A stretch of 64,000 bases of DNA from Romboutsia lituseburensis (GCF_024723825.1 NZ_JANQBQ010000001.1:2976001-3040000), one strand, 5' to 3'; counted from the first letter of the stretch, positions 25,265 through 34,245 are shown. Notes: a model not told the origin generated them from the letters alone. Numbers and translations: made by a program.

Positions 25265-26788
25265 ATGAAAAGTATAGTTTTTGGGCAGTTATTAGAGAAA
25301 TTATTATATTTATCAAATCAGAAAAAGAGTACTTTAGCTAGAGAATTAGGCTACGATGTATCATATATAAGTAAATGGATTAATGCTAAAAATTTACCGA
25401 CACAAAAAAATATATCTATAATATGTAAAATTACATCAGAATTTATAGTTAAGTCCCTTACGCCGACATCAAAGCAAGAACTTATAGACTATTTTGAAAT
25501 TGATATAGATGTAAGTGATAAAGATGTATTAACTAAGTATATAGAACGAAGTTTAAGAGAATCATACTTAACAACTGCAGGAAAAGGTTCTTTAAACGTT
25601 TATAAAAGCACAAGATCTGAAGATTCATATAATAGTATAATGCATATAAATCCAAGGCTTAGAAAGCAATATTTAAATAAAGATTTTGGTATATTTGCTA
25701 CTAAATCTAATAAGTTTGATTTAATAATTTCAGCAAACTTGTACAAGTTAAATAATGATGAAAAGATGGCTATAGCTGATATGAAGGAAGGCCTAAATAA
25801 ACTATCAAAAGATAGTGATATAAGAGTTAGGTTTTTAATGGGGTTTGAAGGAAGTCATGAAGATATAGTGTTTAATACTATATTAATAATAAATATGATG
25901 ACAGTTTACCCTAATATGAAGTTTGAAATATATAATTGTGATGTAGATTCAAATGCAATATTAGCTGTAATTAAAGATAGAATTTTTCATAGTGCTATAT
26001 TTGCCAAGGATAGAAGATGTCTATTCACTAGTATGTCTAAAGAAAAACATATAATAGATGAAATGTATTATAGCTTAGAAGATATATTAAAAAATCAAGG
26101 AAAGCTTATTGCAGAGCGAAAATCTCCAATAGATTTAATTAAAGATAAAATATATATTCAATATATAATGGGACAAGACTTAAGATGGCTAATAGGTTCT
26201 ATGAATGAATTTTTTATGCCCTATGATTTATTCATGGAAGTTGGAGCTAGTATATTTGGAGATGATGAAAAGGTACTAAATGAGCTAAGACAAATAAATA
26301 TATTTTTACAAAATGTAACGTATATATCTAAAATTAAGGTTTTAATGTATGAATCAGAATTAAAAAGATATATATCAACAGGTGAGCTTAAGTTTTTTAA
26401 TATACCTATAAAATTAACATTAGAACAAAGAGAAAGACATATAAAGTATATACAAGATATAGTAGAAAAATCAGAGAATGTAGAAATTAAATTAGTAGAT
26501 GGAAGCTTTGTAGAAGATTTTAAAAATAATGCAGACCCATCATTGTATTTATCTAAAAATATTAAACTAGCAAAAACACATCCTGTAGACGATATAAATG
26601 ATTATATAGTTATTAAAGATAACGAGTTTAAAAGTCTATGTGATGAATTATTTAAAGTATTATGGAATGATAGAGAAGATGTAGTTATAGATGACAAGGA
26701 AGAAATAATAGAAAGAATATCTAAAACTTTAGCTTATGCAAGAATTATAAATGGAACGTTTAACCCAAACGAAAGTTATAAGATTTAA
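25265..26788 (+). CDS. Large XRE-type regulator, cassette copy 2
   Basis: 507-aa paralogue of the regulator at 17464-18972. The helix-turn-helix (LEKLLYLSNQKKSTLARELG then YDVSYISKWINAKNLPT) is nearly identical to copy 1. The long C-terminal part keeps NPRLRKQYL, FLMGFEG, YIMGQDLRWLIGSMNEFFMP, IKVLMYESELKRYISTGELK and KLVDGSFVEDF. I start it at the ATG at 25265 because the protein then aligns with copy 1 from residue 1 and GGGAGG lies upstream (12-base spacing); an ATG at 25235 in the same frame is possible. The two regulators share recognition-helix residues, so they may bind the same motif and cross-regulate (inference). Confidence 0.8.
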   Translation: MKSIVFGQLLEKLLYLSNQKKSTLARELGYDVSYISKWINAKNLPTQKNISIICKITSEFIVKSLTPTSKQELIDYFEIDIDVSDKDVLTKYIERSLRESYLTTAGKGSLNVYKSTRSEDSYNSIMHINPRLRKQYLNKDFGIFATKSNKFDLIISANLYKLNNDEKMAIADMKEGLNKLSKDSDIRVRFLMGFEGSHEDIVFNTILIINMMTVYPNMKFEIYNCDVDSNAILAVIKDRIFHSAIFAKDRRCLFTSMSKEKHIIDEMYYSLEDILKNQGKLIAERKSPIDLIKDKIYIQYIMGQDLRWLIGSMNEFFMPYDLFMEVGASIFGDDEKVLNELRQINIFLQNVTYISKIKVLMYESELKRYISTGELKFFNIPIKLTLEQRERHIKYIQDIVEKSENVEIKLVDGSFVEDFKNNADPSLYLSKNIKLAKTHPVDDINDYIVIKDNEFKSLCDELFKVLWNDREDVVIDDKEEIIERISKTLAYARIINGTFNPNESYKI

Positions 26789-26850
26789 ATTGAATTATTC
26801 ATAAAAAATTGAATTTATTGAAATAAATAAAATCCATAAAAAATTATACA

Positions 26851-26900
26851 TTGACTAAGAGTATAAAAAATTGCTAATCTGTAATTGTAAATAGGCGCTT
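26851..26900 (+). promoter_or_regulatory. Promoter with motif S4 before symporter 2
   Basis: TTGACT (26851-26856), 18-base spacer, TAATCT (26875-26880), then motif S4 TTGTAAATAGGCGCTT at 26885-26900, four bases after the -10. This is the same geometry as before symporter 1. Confidence 0.65.
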
Positions 26901-27111
26901 AAAAATAACATTAGATTCAGTAATGCTCTTTAGATACGTTAGTATTTATTCAAGTTATATATTTAAAATAAAATAGCTCTTAAAATAAAATGGCTATATT
27001 AACTATAATATATATCTATGATAAAAGAAAACGTATCTAAAGTTATTATTGATTAAATTTAGTGTTTGAATTTTAGGGAGAACCTATTTTTTTATTGCAA
27101 AAAAATAGGTT
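26887..27111 (+). ncRNA. Putative structured leader RNA of symporter 2
   Basis: AAATAGG (26889-26895) can pair with CCTATTT (27083-27089), extended by CT-AAAA with TTTTAG. Inside are AATAAC/GTTATT (26904-26909/27042-27047), the alternative hairpin CATTA/TAATG (26909-26913/26921-26925) and the 11-bp stem TTTAGATACGT/ACGTATCTAAA (26929-26939/27031-27041). The 3' arm can alternatively form a perfect 13-bp hairpin, AACCTATTTTTTT (27081-27093) with AAAAAAATAGGTT (27099-27111). The architecture parallels leader 1 although most of the sequence differs. Confidence 0.45.
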
Positions 27112-27194
27112 TAAATTAGAAATAATCAATTTTATAAAAAGTTATACAGCAAATAAATGTGAAAAAATCTAAACATTAAAAGGAGAATTAAAAG

Positions 27195-28550
27195 ATGCTA
27201 CATCAATTAGAAGTAATAATAACAAAAGTATCTGAAGCAATATGGCCAATATTCTTACCATTCATGTTCGTGGTTGGTGCAACAATGGCAGTAAGAACAA
27301 TATTTATGATACAAAAGCAAACTACATCATCTGCTAAGCTACAAATTAAAAATGTTATAGGTCCGGCATCTATATCGTTAGGAGCAATGATAGGTACTGG
27401 AGCCATAATAGGAGTGTTAGGTGCTTTATCAAAATTATCGGCTTCAGGGCAAGCTAATATAGAAGCAATGGCTATATGGGCTTTAATAGGTTCTTTAATA
27501 ATGCTACCGGTATCTTATGCTGAAACATTAAATTCTAAAATAATGAATAAAACTCCAAAAGAGTATATATCATCATTATTACATCCTAGTTTAGGAAAGT
27601 TATATGCAATAGCATTCGTTGCACTAGCTGTATTTGGTTTCGGTGGATTCCAATTCAGTGGTATAGATTCAGTAGTTGCATCTATAGCAATGGATAAATT
27701 CAATATGGAATTATCATTAGTTCAAAGATATTTATTTATAGTAGTACCAGTAATAGCAGTAGTTGCTGCATTAGTATTATCTAAGAAGCATGAATTATTT
27801 ATGGGAGCTATGACTTATATGATAGGTTCAGCAGTTATAGGATATTTTGCATTCTTCGGAATGTTCGTAATAAAAACTGCTGATTATGTTCCAACATTCT
27901 TCTCAAGTATGATGAAAGGTATGGCTAACCCAGTAAGTGCTATGCTAGGATTGCCATTAGGATTAATACTAGGTATGCAAAAAGTGTTACAAACTGCGGA
28001 AACAGGTCTTGGAGCGTTAGCAATGGCTGCTCAAGAAGCAGATACTCAGCCAAGAGAAGCAGCTATGATATCTTTATTACCAACAGCTGTTACAGTATTC
28101 GTTTCTATAGTTGTTACTTCTTATATAGCTTCTTGGGGGGTTCAACATGGAACTTTAGCTTTAGTAGATGCTAATGGAGCTTCAGTAGGGACAGTGCAAA
28201 GATTAGGTGGATATATTGCAACTGCTGAAAGTGTAACAGGAATGTTTGGATTAGTAGTACTATCAGCATTCACAGTATTATCAGCATTAACTACAATACT
28301 TGGATCATATTATTATATGACAAAGTTATTTAAGCAAAATGCAGTAAATAAGAATATAGCAATATACTTAGGATTAATAGTAGCTGCTGGTACTTTAGCA
28401 GTATTTGGAGCTAATGTTGTATTCGAAGCTGTTGACTTGTTATTATTTGTTCTTTGTGGAGTAAACGTAACTGCATTAGCTGTGTTTACATTTAAGCATT
28501 GGGAAGCTCACAAGTTAAACAAAAATATTTCTGGAAAGAAAGCTGCTTAA
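27195..28550 (+). CDS. AgcS-type Na+/alanine-glycine symporter, cassette copy 2
   Basis: 451-aa paralogue of the symporter at 19261-20604. It has the same GPASISLGAMIGTGAIIGVL, FGFGGFQFSGIDS and MQKVLQTAETGLGALAMAAQ blocks, differing mainly in the N-terminal helix and in an insertion around ALVDANGASVGTVQRLGG. AAAGGAG precedes the ATG. Its leader is about 310 bases, with promoter, motif S4 and long-range pairing. Unlike cassette 1, a terminator hairpin stands between this gene and its amidohydrolase, so the two genes would be produced in unequal amounts. Substrate unresolved: alanine, glycine or a derivative. Confidence 0.9.
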   Translation: MLHQLEVIITKVSEAIWPIFLPFMFVVGATMAVRTIFMIQKQTTSSAKLQIKNVIGPASISLGAMIGTGAIIGVLGALSKLSASGQANIEAMAIWALIGSLIMLPVSYAETLNSKIMNKTPKEYISSLLHPSLGKLYAIAFVALAVFGFGGFQFSGIDSVVASIAMDKFNMELSLVQRYLFIVVPVIAVVAALVLSKKHELFMGAMTYMIGSAVIGYFAFFGMFVIKTADYVPTFFSSMMKGMANPVSAMLGLPLGLILGMQKVLQTAETGLGALAMAAQEADTQPREAAMISLLPTAVTVFVSIVVTSYIASWGVQHGTLALVDANGASVGTVQRLGGYIATAESVTGMFGLVVLSAFTVLSALTTILGSYYYMTKLFKQNAVNKNIAIYLGLIVAAGTLAVFGANVVFEAVDLLLFVLCGVNVTALAVFTFKHWEAHKLNKNISGKKAA

Positions 28551-28584
28551 TTTAAATAAAAATGATAAAAAAGCTGCTTAATTT
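28540..28584 (+). repeat. 15-base direct repeat at the end of symporter 2
   Basis: AAAGCTGCTTAATTT occurs at 28540-28554 (covering the stop codon) and again at 28570-28584. The second copy forms the left arm of the terminator at 28574-28599, suggesting the terminator arose from a local duplication of the gene end. Confidence 0.6.
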
Positions 28585-28599
28585 TTTTAAGCAGTTTTT
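28574..28599 (+). terminator. Terminator between symporter 2 and amidohydrolase 2
   Basis: CTGCTTAA (28574-28581) pairs with TTAAGCAG (28587-28594), followed by TTTTT. No new promoter is evident before the amidohydrolase, so it probably acts as a partial intra-operon terminator. Confidence 0.75.
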
Positions 28600-28641
28600 A
28601 TTTATAAATTAAAAAACTAGCCTGAAGAGGGGATATAAAAA

Positions 28642-30291
28642 ATGACTAAGACAATATATTTCAATGGAAACATAATAACAGTAGACAACAATGAAACTGT
28701 TGCTCAAGCTATATTGGTTGAGGAAGGAAAAATAAAAGCTGTAGGAAGTAATGAAGAAATACTTTCATTAGATTCAGAGGCTACAAAAGTAGATCTTGAA
28801 GGAAAAGTAATGGTGCCAGGGTTTATAGATCCACACGGTCATATAGTTCCTGTTGCTCAAACTTTAATGATAGTTACATTAGGAGATGTAACTTCTAAAG
28901 AAGAATTATTAGCTAGATTAGAAGAGTCATTTAGAAATGATCCTCCATCTGGAGATAACTGGTTAATAGGATTTGGATATGATAACACTAAATTTGAAGG
29001 TGGAGAACATCCAACTAAATTTGATTTAGATAAAATAAGTAAAGAAGTGCCGATAACAGTTTCTCATGCATCTGGACATTTAGCTGCTGTAAATTCTAAA
29101 GCATTAGAGCTATATGGATATGTAGGAGAAGATTATATAGTCCCAGAAGGTGGAGTTGTAAGAACGGTATCGCCTGATTCTAAAGAGCCAAACGGTGTAT
29201 TAGAGGAAAATGCTATACTGGATAGTGAAAAGAAGAAAGTTGTAAAATCACCAGGATTTGAAGAAATATTAAAAGCAATGGTTAAAGCTCAGAAATTATA
29301 CGCTTCACTAGGTGTTACAACAACTATGGATGCTTCAGTTGAAGAAGCTAATCACTACAATCATATATTAGGAGCTTGTGCTCAAAATAATATGTTAATG
29401 ATAGATGTAGTAGGACTTGCTACTCAACCATCAACTAAGAACTTAATGAAAGATGAAGGTACTCCAACTAGAGAATATTTCAACCGCTACAAGTTAGCAG
29501 GAGCTAAAACTTGGTTAGATGGATCACCACAAGGATTTACAGCTTGGTTAAGCAAGCCTTATCATTTAGTACCAACAGGTCAACCAGCTGATTATTGTGG
29601 ATATGGAACTCAAACAGATGAAGTTTTAACAGTGTATTACGTTGATTGTATAAATATGAATATACAAGTTCATACCCATGTAAATGGAGATGAAGCATGT
29701 GAGCAATTCTTAAGATGTTATGAGAAAGCTGTTGAAATAACAGGACATGGAACAGAATTAAGACCAGTTATGGTTCATTGTCAAGCTTTAAGATTGGATC
29801 AATTGGATAGAGTTAAAGCTTTAAATGCAGTACCAACATTTTTCAATGATCATGTAAGATTTTGGGGTGATTTACACCATGATCAAGTATTTGGACCAGA
29901 AAGAGCTCAAAATATATCTCCAATAGGATGGGCGTTAGAAAAGGGTATAAAGTTTACTCTACATCAAGATCCACCTGTAAAAATGCCAAATCAAATAATG
30001 GCTATGCATACAGCTGTTAATAGAACTACAGAATCTGGTAGAGTATTAGGTGAGCATCAAAGAATATCAGTTATGGATGCATTGAGAGCTGTAACTATAA
30101 ATGGAGCTTATCAATATTTTGAAGAAGATATAAAAGGAAGTATAGAAGTTGGAAAATATGCAGATTTAGTTATATTAGATAAAAATCCACTTGAAATAGC
30201 AAGTGATGAAATAGAAACTATAAAAGTTTTAGAAACTATAAAAGAAGGTAATACAATATTTGTAAATGAGTCTATTTTACAAGAAGCATAA
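28642..30291 (+). CDS. Amidohydrolase family 3 enzyme (YtcJ-like), cassette copy 2
   Basis: 549-aa paralogue of the enzyme at 20660-22291. It has the same order of motifs: TIYFNGNIITVDN, PGFIDPHGH, HASGH, AKTWLDGSPQGFTAWLS, QVHTHVNGD, VMVHCQALR, FTLHQDPPV and GSIEVGKYADLVILDKNPL. Differences lie in loops around the barrel mouth (SFRNDPPSGDNW versus a shorter Lys/Thr-rich loop) and in the Lys-to-Phe change after SPQG, which could alter substrate choice. AGAGGGG is 12 bases before the ATG. It ends the second cassette and is followed by a strong terminator. Reaction and substrate unknown beyond metal-dependent hydrolysis. Confidence 0.88.
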   Translation: MTKTIYFNGNIITVDNNETVAQAILVEEGKIKAVGSNEEILSLDSEATKVDLEGKVMVPGFIDPHGHIVPVAQTLMIVTLGDVTSKEELLARLEESFRNDPPSGDNWLIGFGYDNTKFEGGEHPTKFDLDKISKEVPITVSHASGHLAAVNSKALELYGYVGEDYIVPEGGVVRTVSPDSKEPNGVLEENAILDSEKKKVVKSPGFEEILKAMVKAQKLYASLGVTTTMDASVEEANHYNHILGACAQNNMLMIDVVGLATQPSTKNLMKDEGTPTREYFNRYKLAGAKTWLDGSPQGFTAWLSKPYHLVPTGQPADYCGYGTQTDEVLTVYYVDCINMNIQVHTHVNGDEACEQFLRCYEKAVEITGHGTELRPVMVHCQALRLDQLDRVKALNAVPTFFNDHVRFWGDLHHDQVFGPERAQNISPIGWALEKGIKFTLHQDPPVKMPNQIMAMHTAVNRTTESGRVLGEHQRISVMDALRAVTINGAYQYFEEDIKGSIEVGKYADLVILDKNPLEIASDEIETIKVLETIKEGNTIFVNESILQEA

Positions 30292-30309
30292 TTTACTTAA
30301 TAATATATG

Positions 30310-30345
30310 AATATAGCGCAAATATAAATTTGCGCTATATTTTTG
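30310..30345 (+). terminator. Terminator after amidohydrolase 2
   Basis: AATATAGCGCAAAT (30310-30323) pairs with ATTTGCGCTATATT (30328-30341), followed by T. Confidence 0.92.
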
Positions 30346-30436
30346 ATAAAATACAAATAAAAATGAACTATTTAAAAAAGTATTAAATATTAAAAATATT
30401 ATATAAATATGTACTAAATATAAGATGTTATTGATA

Positions 30437-30480
30437 TTGTAAATTACGCGTTGGTAAAAAATAAGCCAACGCTTAATTTA
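30437..30480 (+). promoter_or_regulatory. Diverged cassette motif S5 and compact hairpin before symporter 3
   Basis: TTGTAAATTACGCGTT (30437-30452) matches the cassette motif except for the centre. TAAATTAcGCGTTGG (30440-30454) pairs with CCAACGCtTAATTTA (30466-30480), giving a short self-contained version of the closing stem seen in the other two symporter leaders. No good -35/-10 pair precedes it. Confidence 0.5.
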
Positions 30481-30515
30481 TGCATATATACTAGAATAAA
30501 GGAGAGATATAGGGA

Positions 30516-31868
30516 ATGGAAAATCTTATACTAGAAATAGAAGAACTGCTAAGAATAATATCAAATATAGCATGGCCAGTTTTTATACCATTTTTAATCT
30601 TAGTGGGTATTTATGTAAGCGTTCAAGTGATTTTCAATATAAAGCATCTTACAACTGAAAAAAGTAAGCTGAACTTTAAATATATAATACCTCAAACATC
30701 TGTAACATTAGGCGCAATGGTGGGGACAGGAACTATAATAGGTTTTTTAGGCGCTCTTAGCAAACTTTCAATTAGTGGGCAAATATATGTAGAAGCTGTA
30801 GCAATTTGGGCGTTAATTGGATCGATTGTATTGATACCAATTTCATACTGTGAGACTTTAATTGCAAAGATTGTAAATTTGTCTCCTAGAGAGTATATAG
30901 GAAAATTTATATCAAAGAATGCAGGAGAAATGTATGTACTTTCATTGATATTTCTTTATGTTTTTGCAATAGGAGGTGTTCAATTCACAGGAATAGATGC
31001 AATAATGATTACAGCGCTTGATAAAGTAAGCAATATAGAATTGTCACCAATCCAAAGATATATATATATAGTTATTCCAATTATAGCAATAGTATCTATC
31101 GTTATATTTAATAAAAGAGAAAAAATATTTATAAAAAGCATGATAGGCATGATTCTAGTTGCTATAGTATTTTACTTTGTATTCTTTGGATTATTTACAT
31201 TAAAAACAGCTCATTATATTCCAACATTCATAGAAAGAATGATTGTTGGTTTTAAAAATCCAACATCCATACTATTTGGAATACCATTAGGCCTTATATT
31301 TGGGATGCAAAGAGTTATACAGATAGCTGAGCCTGGACTAGGAACATTAGCTATGGCTGCATCAAAATCAGAGGCTAGCCCTAGAGTAGCAGGCTTTATA
31401 TCTTTAACATTAACTATGACATTAGTAGTAGTATCTATTATAGTAACGTCATATATAGCATCATATGGTATGAATGAAGGAACAATAAGTTTGTCCGCTA
31501 AAGGTGTATATAAACTAGTATCTTATTTTGAAACGGTTATAAACGTAACTGGAAATTTTGGATTTATGATATTATTTATATTTATAGTATTATCAGGAAT
31601 TACAACCTTATTAGGAGGATATTTCCTTTTAAACAATATACTTGATAATAGCAAACACAAGAATAATATTATTTATATAGTCCTTGTATTTATGGGTTCA
31701 GTATTAGCTATATTTAAATTTGATATGATATTTAATATTTTGGATTTATTACTTCTTATTTCTATCGGATTAAATATAAGTGCATTGGCAATGTTTGCAG
31801 AGTTTGAATGGAGTAAGTATAAAATAAGGGACTACAACTTCAAAATATCAAATAATAAGGTATCATAA
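30516..31868 (+). CDS. AgcS-type symporter, diverged third copy
   Basis: 450 aa, same family as the cassette symporters but clearly more distant: SVTLGAMVGTGTIIGFLGAL replaces the ASISLGAMIGTGAIIGVL block, FAIGGVQFTGIDA replaces FGFGGFQFSGIDS, and MQRVIQIAEPGLGTLAMAA replaces MQKVLQTAETGLGALAMAA. The changes at the Na+/substrate-site helices suggest another substrate or altered coupling. It has no amidohydrolase partner, stands alone before a terminator, and is preceded by the motif S5 hairpin. AAAGGAGAG is about 11 bases before the ATG. Confidence 0.85.
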   Translation: MENLILEIEELLRIISNIAWPVFIPFLILVGIYVSVQVIFNIKHLTTEKSKLNFKYIIPQTSVTLGAMVGTGTIIGFLGALSKLSISGQIYVEAVAIWALIGSIVLIPISYCETLIAKIVNLSPREYIGKFISKNAGEMYVLSLIFLYVFAIGGVQFTGIDAIMITALDKVSNIELSPIQRYIYIVIPIIAIVSIVIFNKREKIFIKSMIGMILVAIVFYFVFFGLFTLKTAHYIPTFIERMIVGFKNPTSILFGIPLGLIFGMQRVIQIAEPGLGTLAMAASKSEASPRVAGFISLTLTMTLVVVSIIVTSYIASYGMNEGTISLSAKGVYKLVSYFETVINVTGNFGFMILFIFIVLSGITTLLGGYFLLNNILDNSKHKNNIIYIVLVFMGSVLAIFKFDMIFNILDLLLLISIGLNISALAMFAEFEWSKYKIRDYNFKISNNKVS

Positions 31869-31895
31869 TAAAATTGATATAATGTAAAAATCAGT

Positions 31896-31941
31896 AAAGT
31901 ATCTAAGGATAATAGTAACTATTAATTTTAGATACTTTTTT
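31896..31941 (+). terminator. Terminator after symporter 3
   Basis: AAAGTATCTAA (31896-31906) pairs with TTAGATACTTT (31928-31938), with an inner AATAGT/ACTATT stem, followed by T. The next 200 bases up to the YgiQ gene are AT-rich with nothing else recognised. Confidence 0.85.
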
Positions 31942-32146
31942 ATGAAAAATATATTTGGCCTAAAAATTCTGTAAGTATTTATAAACTTTTGTTTTTTTAT
32001 ATAAATTAAGGTGTATAATACTTAAATAGTGATGAAAAAAGAATATAATTAATGTTATAATTAAATCTTACTATAAAAATTAAGTTAAGTTATTCTTTTA
32101 AATAGTTAGGATATAATAAATAACAATAGATTAAGCAGGTGATAAA

Positions 32147-34141
32147 ATGGAAAATAAGTTTTTACCAATATGTAAACAAGATATGATAGATAGAGGATGG
32201 GAAGAACTAGATTTCGTCTTAGTAACAGGAGACGCATATGTTGACCATCATAGTTTTGGAACTGCTATAATATCAAGAGTTTTAGAAAACGCAGGATATA
32301 AGGTGGGAATAATAGCACAACCTGACTGGAAAAGTACAGATGACTTTATGAAGTTAGGAAGACCTAGATTAGGATTCTTGGTTAATGGTGGGAACATGGA
32401 CTCTATGGTCAACCACTATTCGGTAAGTAAGAAGCATAGAGAAAAAGATATGTATTCTCCAGGTGGGAAAATGGGCCTTAGACCTGATAGAGCAACAATA
32501 GTATATTGTAACAAGATAAGAGAAGCATATAAAAATGTACCAGTAATAATAGGTGGTATAGAAGCTAGTTTAAGAAGATTTGCACATTATGATTATTGGA
32601 GTGATAAAGTAAGAAAGTCTATGCTAATAGATAGTGGTGCGGATATGTTAGTATATGGTATGAGTGAAAAGCAAATTGTAGAAGTTGCAAATGCTCTAAA
32701 TGATGGATTCGATCCAAAATATATAAGACATATTAATGGAACTTGTTATGTCGCAGATAGCTTAGATGAGATATACGATGATTACGTTTTAATACCATCA
32801 TATAAAGAAGTTTGTGACGACAAAGTTAAATATGCAAAAGCATTTAAAGTACAATATAATGAACAAGATCCATTTAGAGGTAAGGCTATTGTTCAAAAGC
32901 ATGCAGATAAATATGTAGTTCAAAATAAGCCAGAAACACCTTTAACTAGATCTGAATTAGATGAAGTGTATAATCTTCCTTATCAAAAGACATACCATCC
33001 TACATATAAAAAAGATGGTGGTATACCAGCAATAGAAGAAGTTAAATTTAGTATTGTTAGTTCTAGAGGGTGCTTTGGAAGTTGTTCTTTCTGTGCAATA
33101 ACATTCCATCAAGGAAGAGCTGTTCAAAGTAGAAGTCAAAACTCTATAATAGAGGAAGCTAAATATATAACTACTTTACCTGATTTTAAGGGATATATAC
33201 ATGATGTTGGAGGCCCAACAGCCAACTTTAGAAAAGCAGCATGTAAAAAGCAAATAACAGAAGGTTTAGGAGCATGTAAAAACAAACAGTGTTTACATCC
33301 AGAACCATGTAAAAATTTAGATGTAGATCATAGTGAATATTTACAATTACTAAGAAAATTAAGAAAACTTCCGGATATAAAGAAAGTATTTGTACGTTCA
33401 GGACTTAGATATGATTATATAATGGCAGATAAGGATAATAAATTCCTTAGAGAGCTAATAGAGCACCATGTAAGTGGTCAACTAAAGGTTGCACCAGAAC
33501 ACGTTGCTGAAGAAGTTTTACAATATATGCAAAAACCAGCAGGGAACACATATGATAAGTTTAGACAAAAATTCTTTGCTATAAATGAACAATTAGGAAA
33601 GCAACAATATATAATTCCTTATTTAATGTCATCTCATCCAGGTTCTACATTAAATAGTGCAATAGAATTAGCTGAATATTTAAGAGATACAAATTATCAA
33701 CCAGAACAAGTACAGGATTTCTACCCTACTCCAGGAACATTATCTACAACAATGTTCTATACAGGATTAGACCCTCTTACAATGAAACCTGTATATGTTC
33801 CAAAGTCAAAACATGAAAAAGCTATGCAAAGAGCATTACTTCAATATAAAGCACCTAGAAATTATGACTTAGTACACGCTGCACTTATTGAAGCAGGTAG
33901 AGAAGATTTAATAGGCCTTGGTCATAGATGCTTAATAAAACCTAAAGATGTTAGACCTTATGCAAATAGAGTATCTTCAGGAAAGAAAAAGAATAATAAT
34001 TCAAAAGGAAATGATTTGAGAAATAATTCTTCAGGGCGTAAAACAGGTAATAGAAGTAGTAATAATAACAATAAGGACAGAAGTACTTTTAAGCCAAAAA
34101 ATAATAAAAATGCTAAGCCTATAAAAAAGAAAAAAAGATAA
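32147..34141 (+). CDS. YgiQ family radical SAM protein
   Basis: 664-aa radical S-adenosylmethionine protein of the YgiQ/UPF0313 family. An N-terminal domain ([20 protein letters not shown]) precedes the radical SAM core with its CX3CX2C cluster motif in [19 protein letters not shown] (about residues 306-324). [22 protein letters not shown] and the DUF3362-type C-terminal segment [19 protein letters not shown] follow. A second Cys group ([12 protein letters not shown]) is typical of the family. The last about 60 residues are a Lys/Asn/Ser/Arg-rich, probably disordered tail, common in clostridial members. The reaction is unknown. It is monocistronic and ended by a strong terminator. Confidence 0.92.
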   Translation: MENKFLPICKQDMIDRGWEELDFVLVTGDAYVDHHSFGTAIISRVLENAGYKVGIIAQPDWKSTDDFMKLGRPRLGFLVNGGNMDSMVNHYSVSKKHREKDMYSPGGKMGLRPDRATIVYCNKIREAYKNVPVIIGGIEASLRRFAHYDYWSDKVRKSMLIDSGADMLVYGMSEKQIVEVANALNDGFDPKYIRHINGTCYVADSLDEIYDDYVLIPSYKEVCDDKVKYAKAFKVQYNEQDPFRGKAIVQKHADKYVVQNKPETPLTRSELDEVYNLPYQKTYHPTYKKDGGIPAIEEVKFSIVSSRGCFGSCSFCAITFHQGRAVQSRSQNSIIEEAKYITTLPDFKGYIHDVGGPTANFRKAACKKQITEGLGACKNKQCLHPEPCKNLDVDHSEYLQLLRKLRKLPDIKKVFVRSGLRYDYIMADKDNKFLRELIEHHVSGQLKVAPEHVAEEVLQYMQKPAGNTYDKFRQKFFAINEQLGKQQYIIPYLMSSHPGSTLNSAIELAEYLRDTNYQPEQVQDFYPTPGTLSTTMFYTGLDPLTMKPVYVPKSKHEKAMQRALLQYKAPRNYDLVHAALIEAGREDLIGLGHRCLIKPKDVRPYANRVSSGKKKNNNSKGNDLRNNSSGRKTGNRSSNNNNKDRSTFKPKNNKNAKPIKKKKR

Positions 34142-34152
34142 TTTAAAATAAT

Positions 34153-34193
34153 AAATAGCAAATAACATCAAGCTGATGTTGTTTGCTATTTTT
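34153..34193 (+). terminator. Terminator after the YgiQ gene
   Basis: AAATAGCAAATAACATCA (34153-34170) pairs with TGATGTTGTTTGCTATTT (34174-34191) around AGC, followed by TT. Confidence 0.92.
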
Positions 34194-34216
34194 AATTACT
34201 ATATAGTCGACCATTA

Positions 34217-34245
34217 TTGACATTTTTCGTCTTAAGATTTATACT
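34217..34245 (+). promoter_or_regulatory. Promoter of the ECF transporter operon
   Basis: TTGACA (34217-34222), 17-base spacer, TATACT (34240-34245). The 60-base leader contains no recognisable TPP, FMN or other vitamin riboswitch. Confidence 0.85.

Noticed and set aside
27081-27111. Perfect 13-bp hairpin as an ordinary intrinsic terminator
   Set aside because: No T tract follows the stem on the + strand, and the symporter gene downstream would be cut off; treated as alternative leader folding instead.
19022-27194. Glycine riboswitch or T-box before the AgcS genes
   Set aside because: Searched for because AGCS genes often have them; the conserved glycine-aptamer and T-box core sequences are absent.
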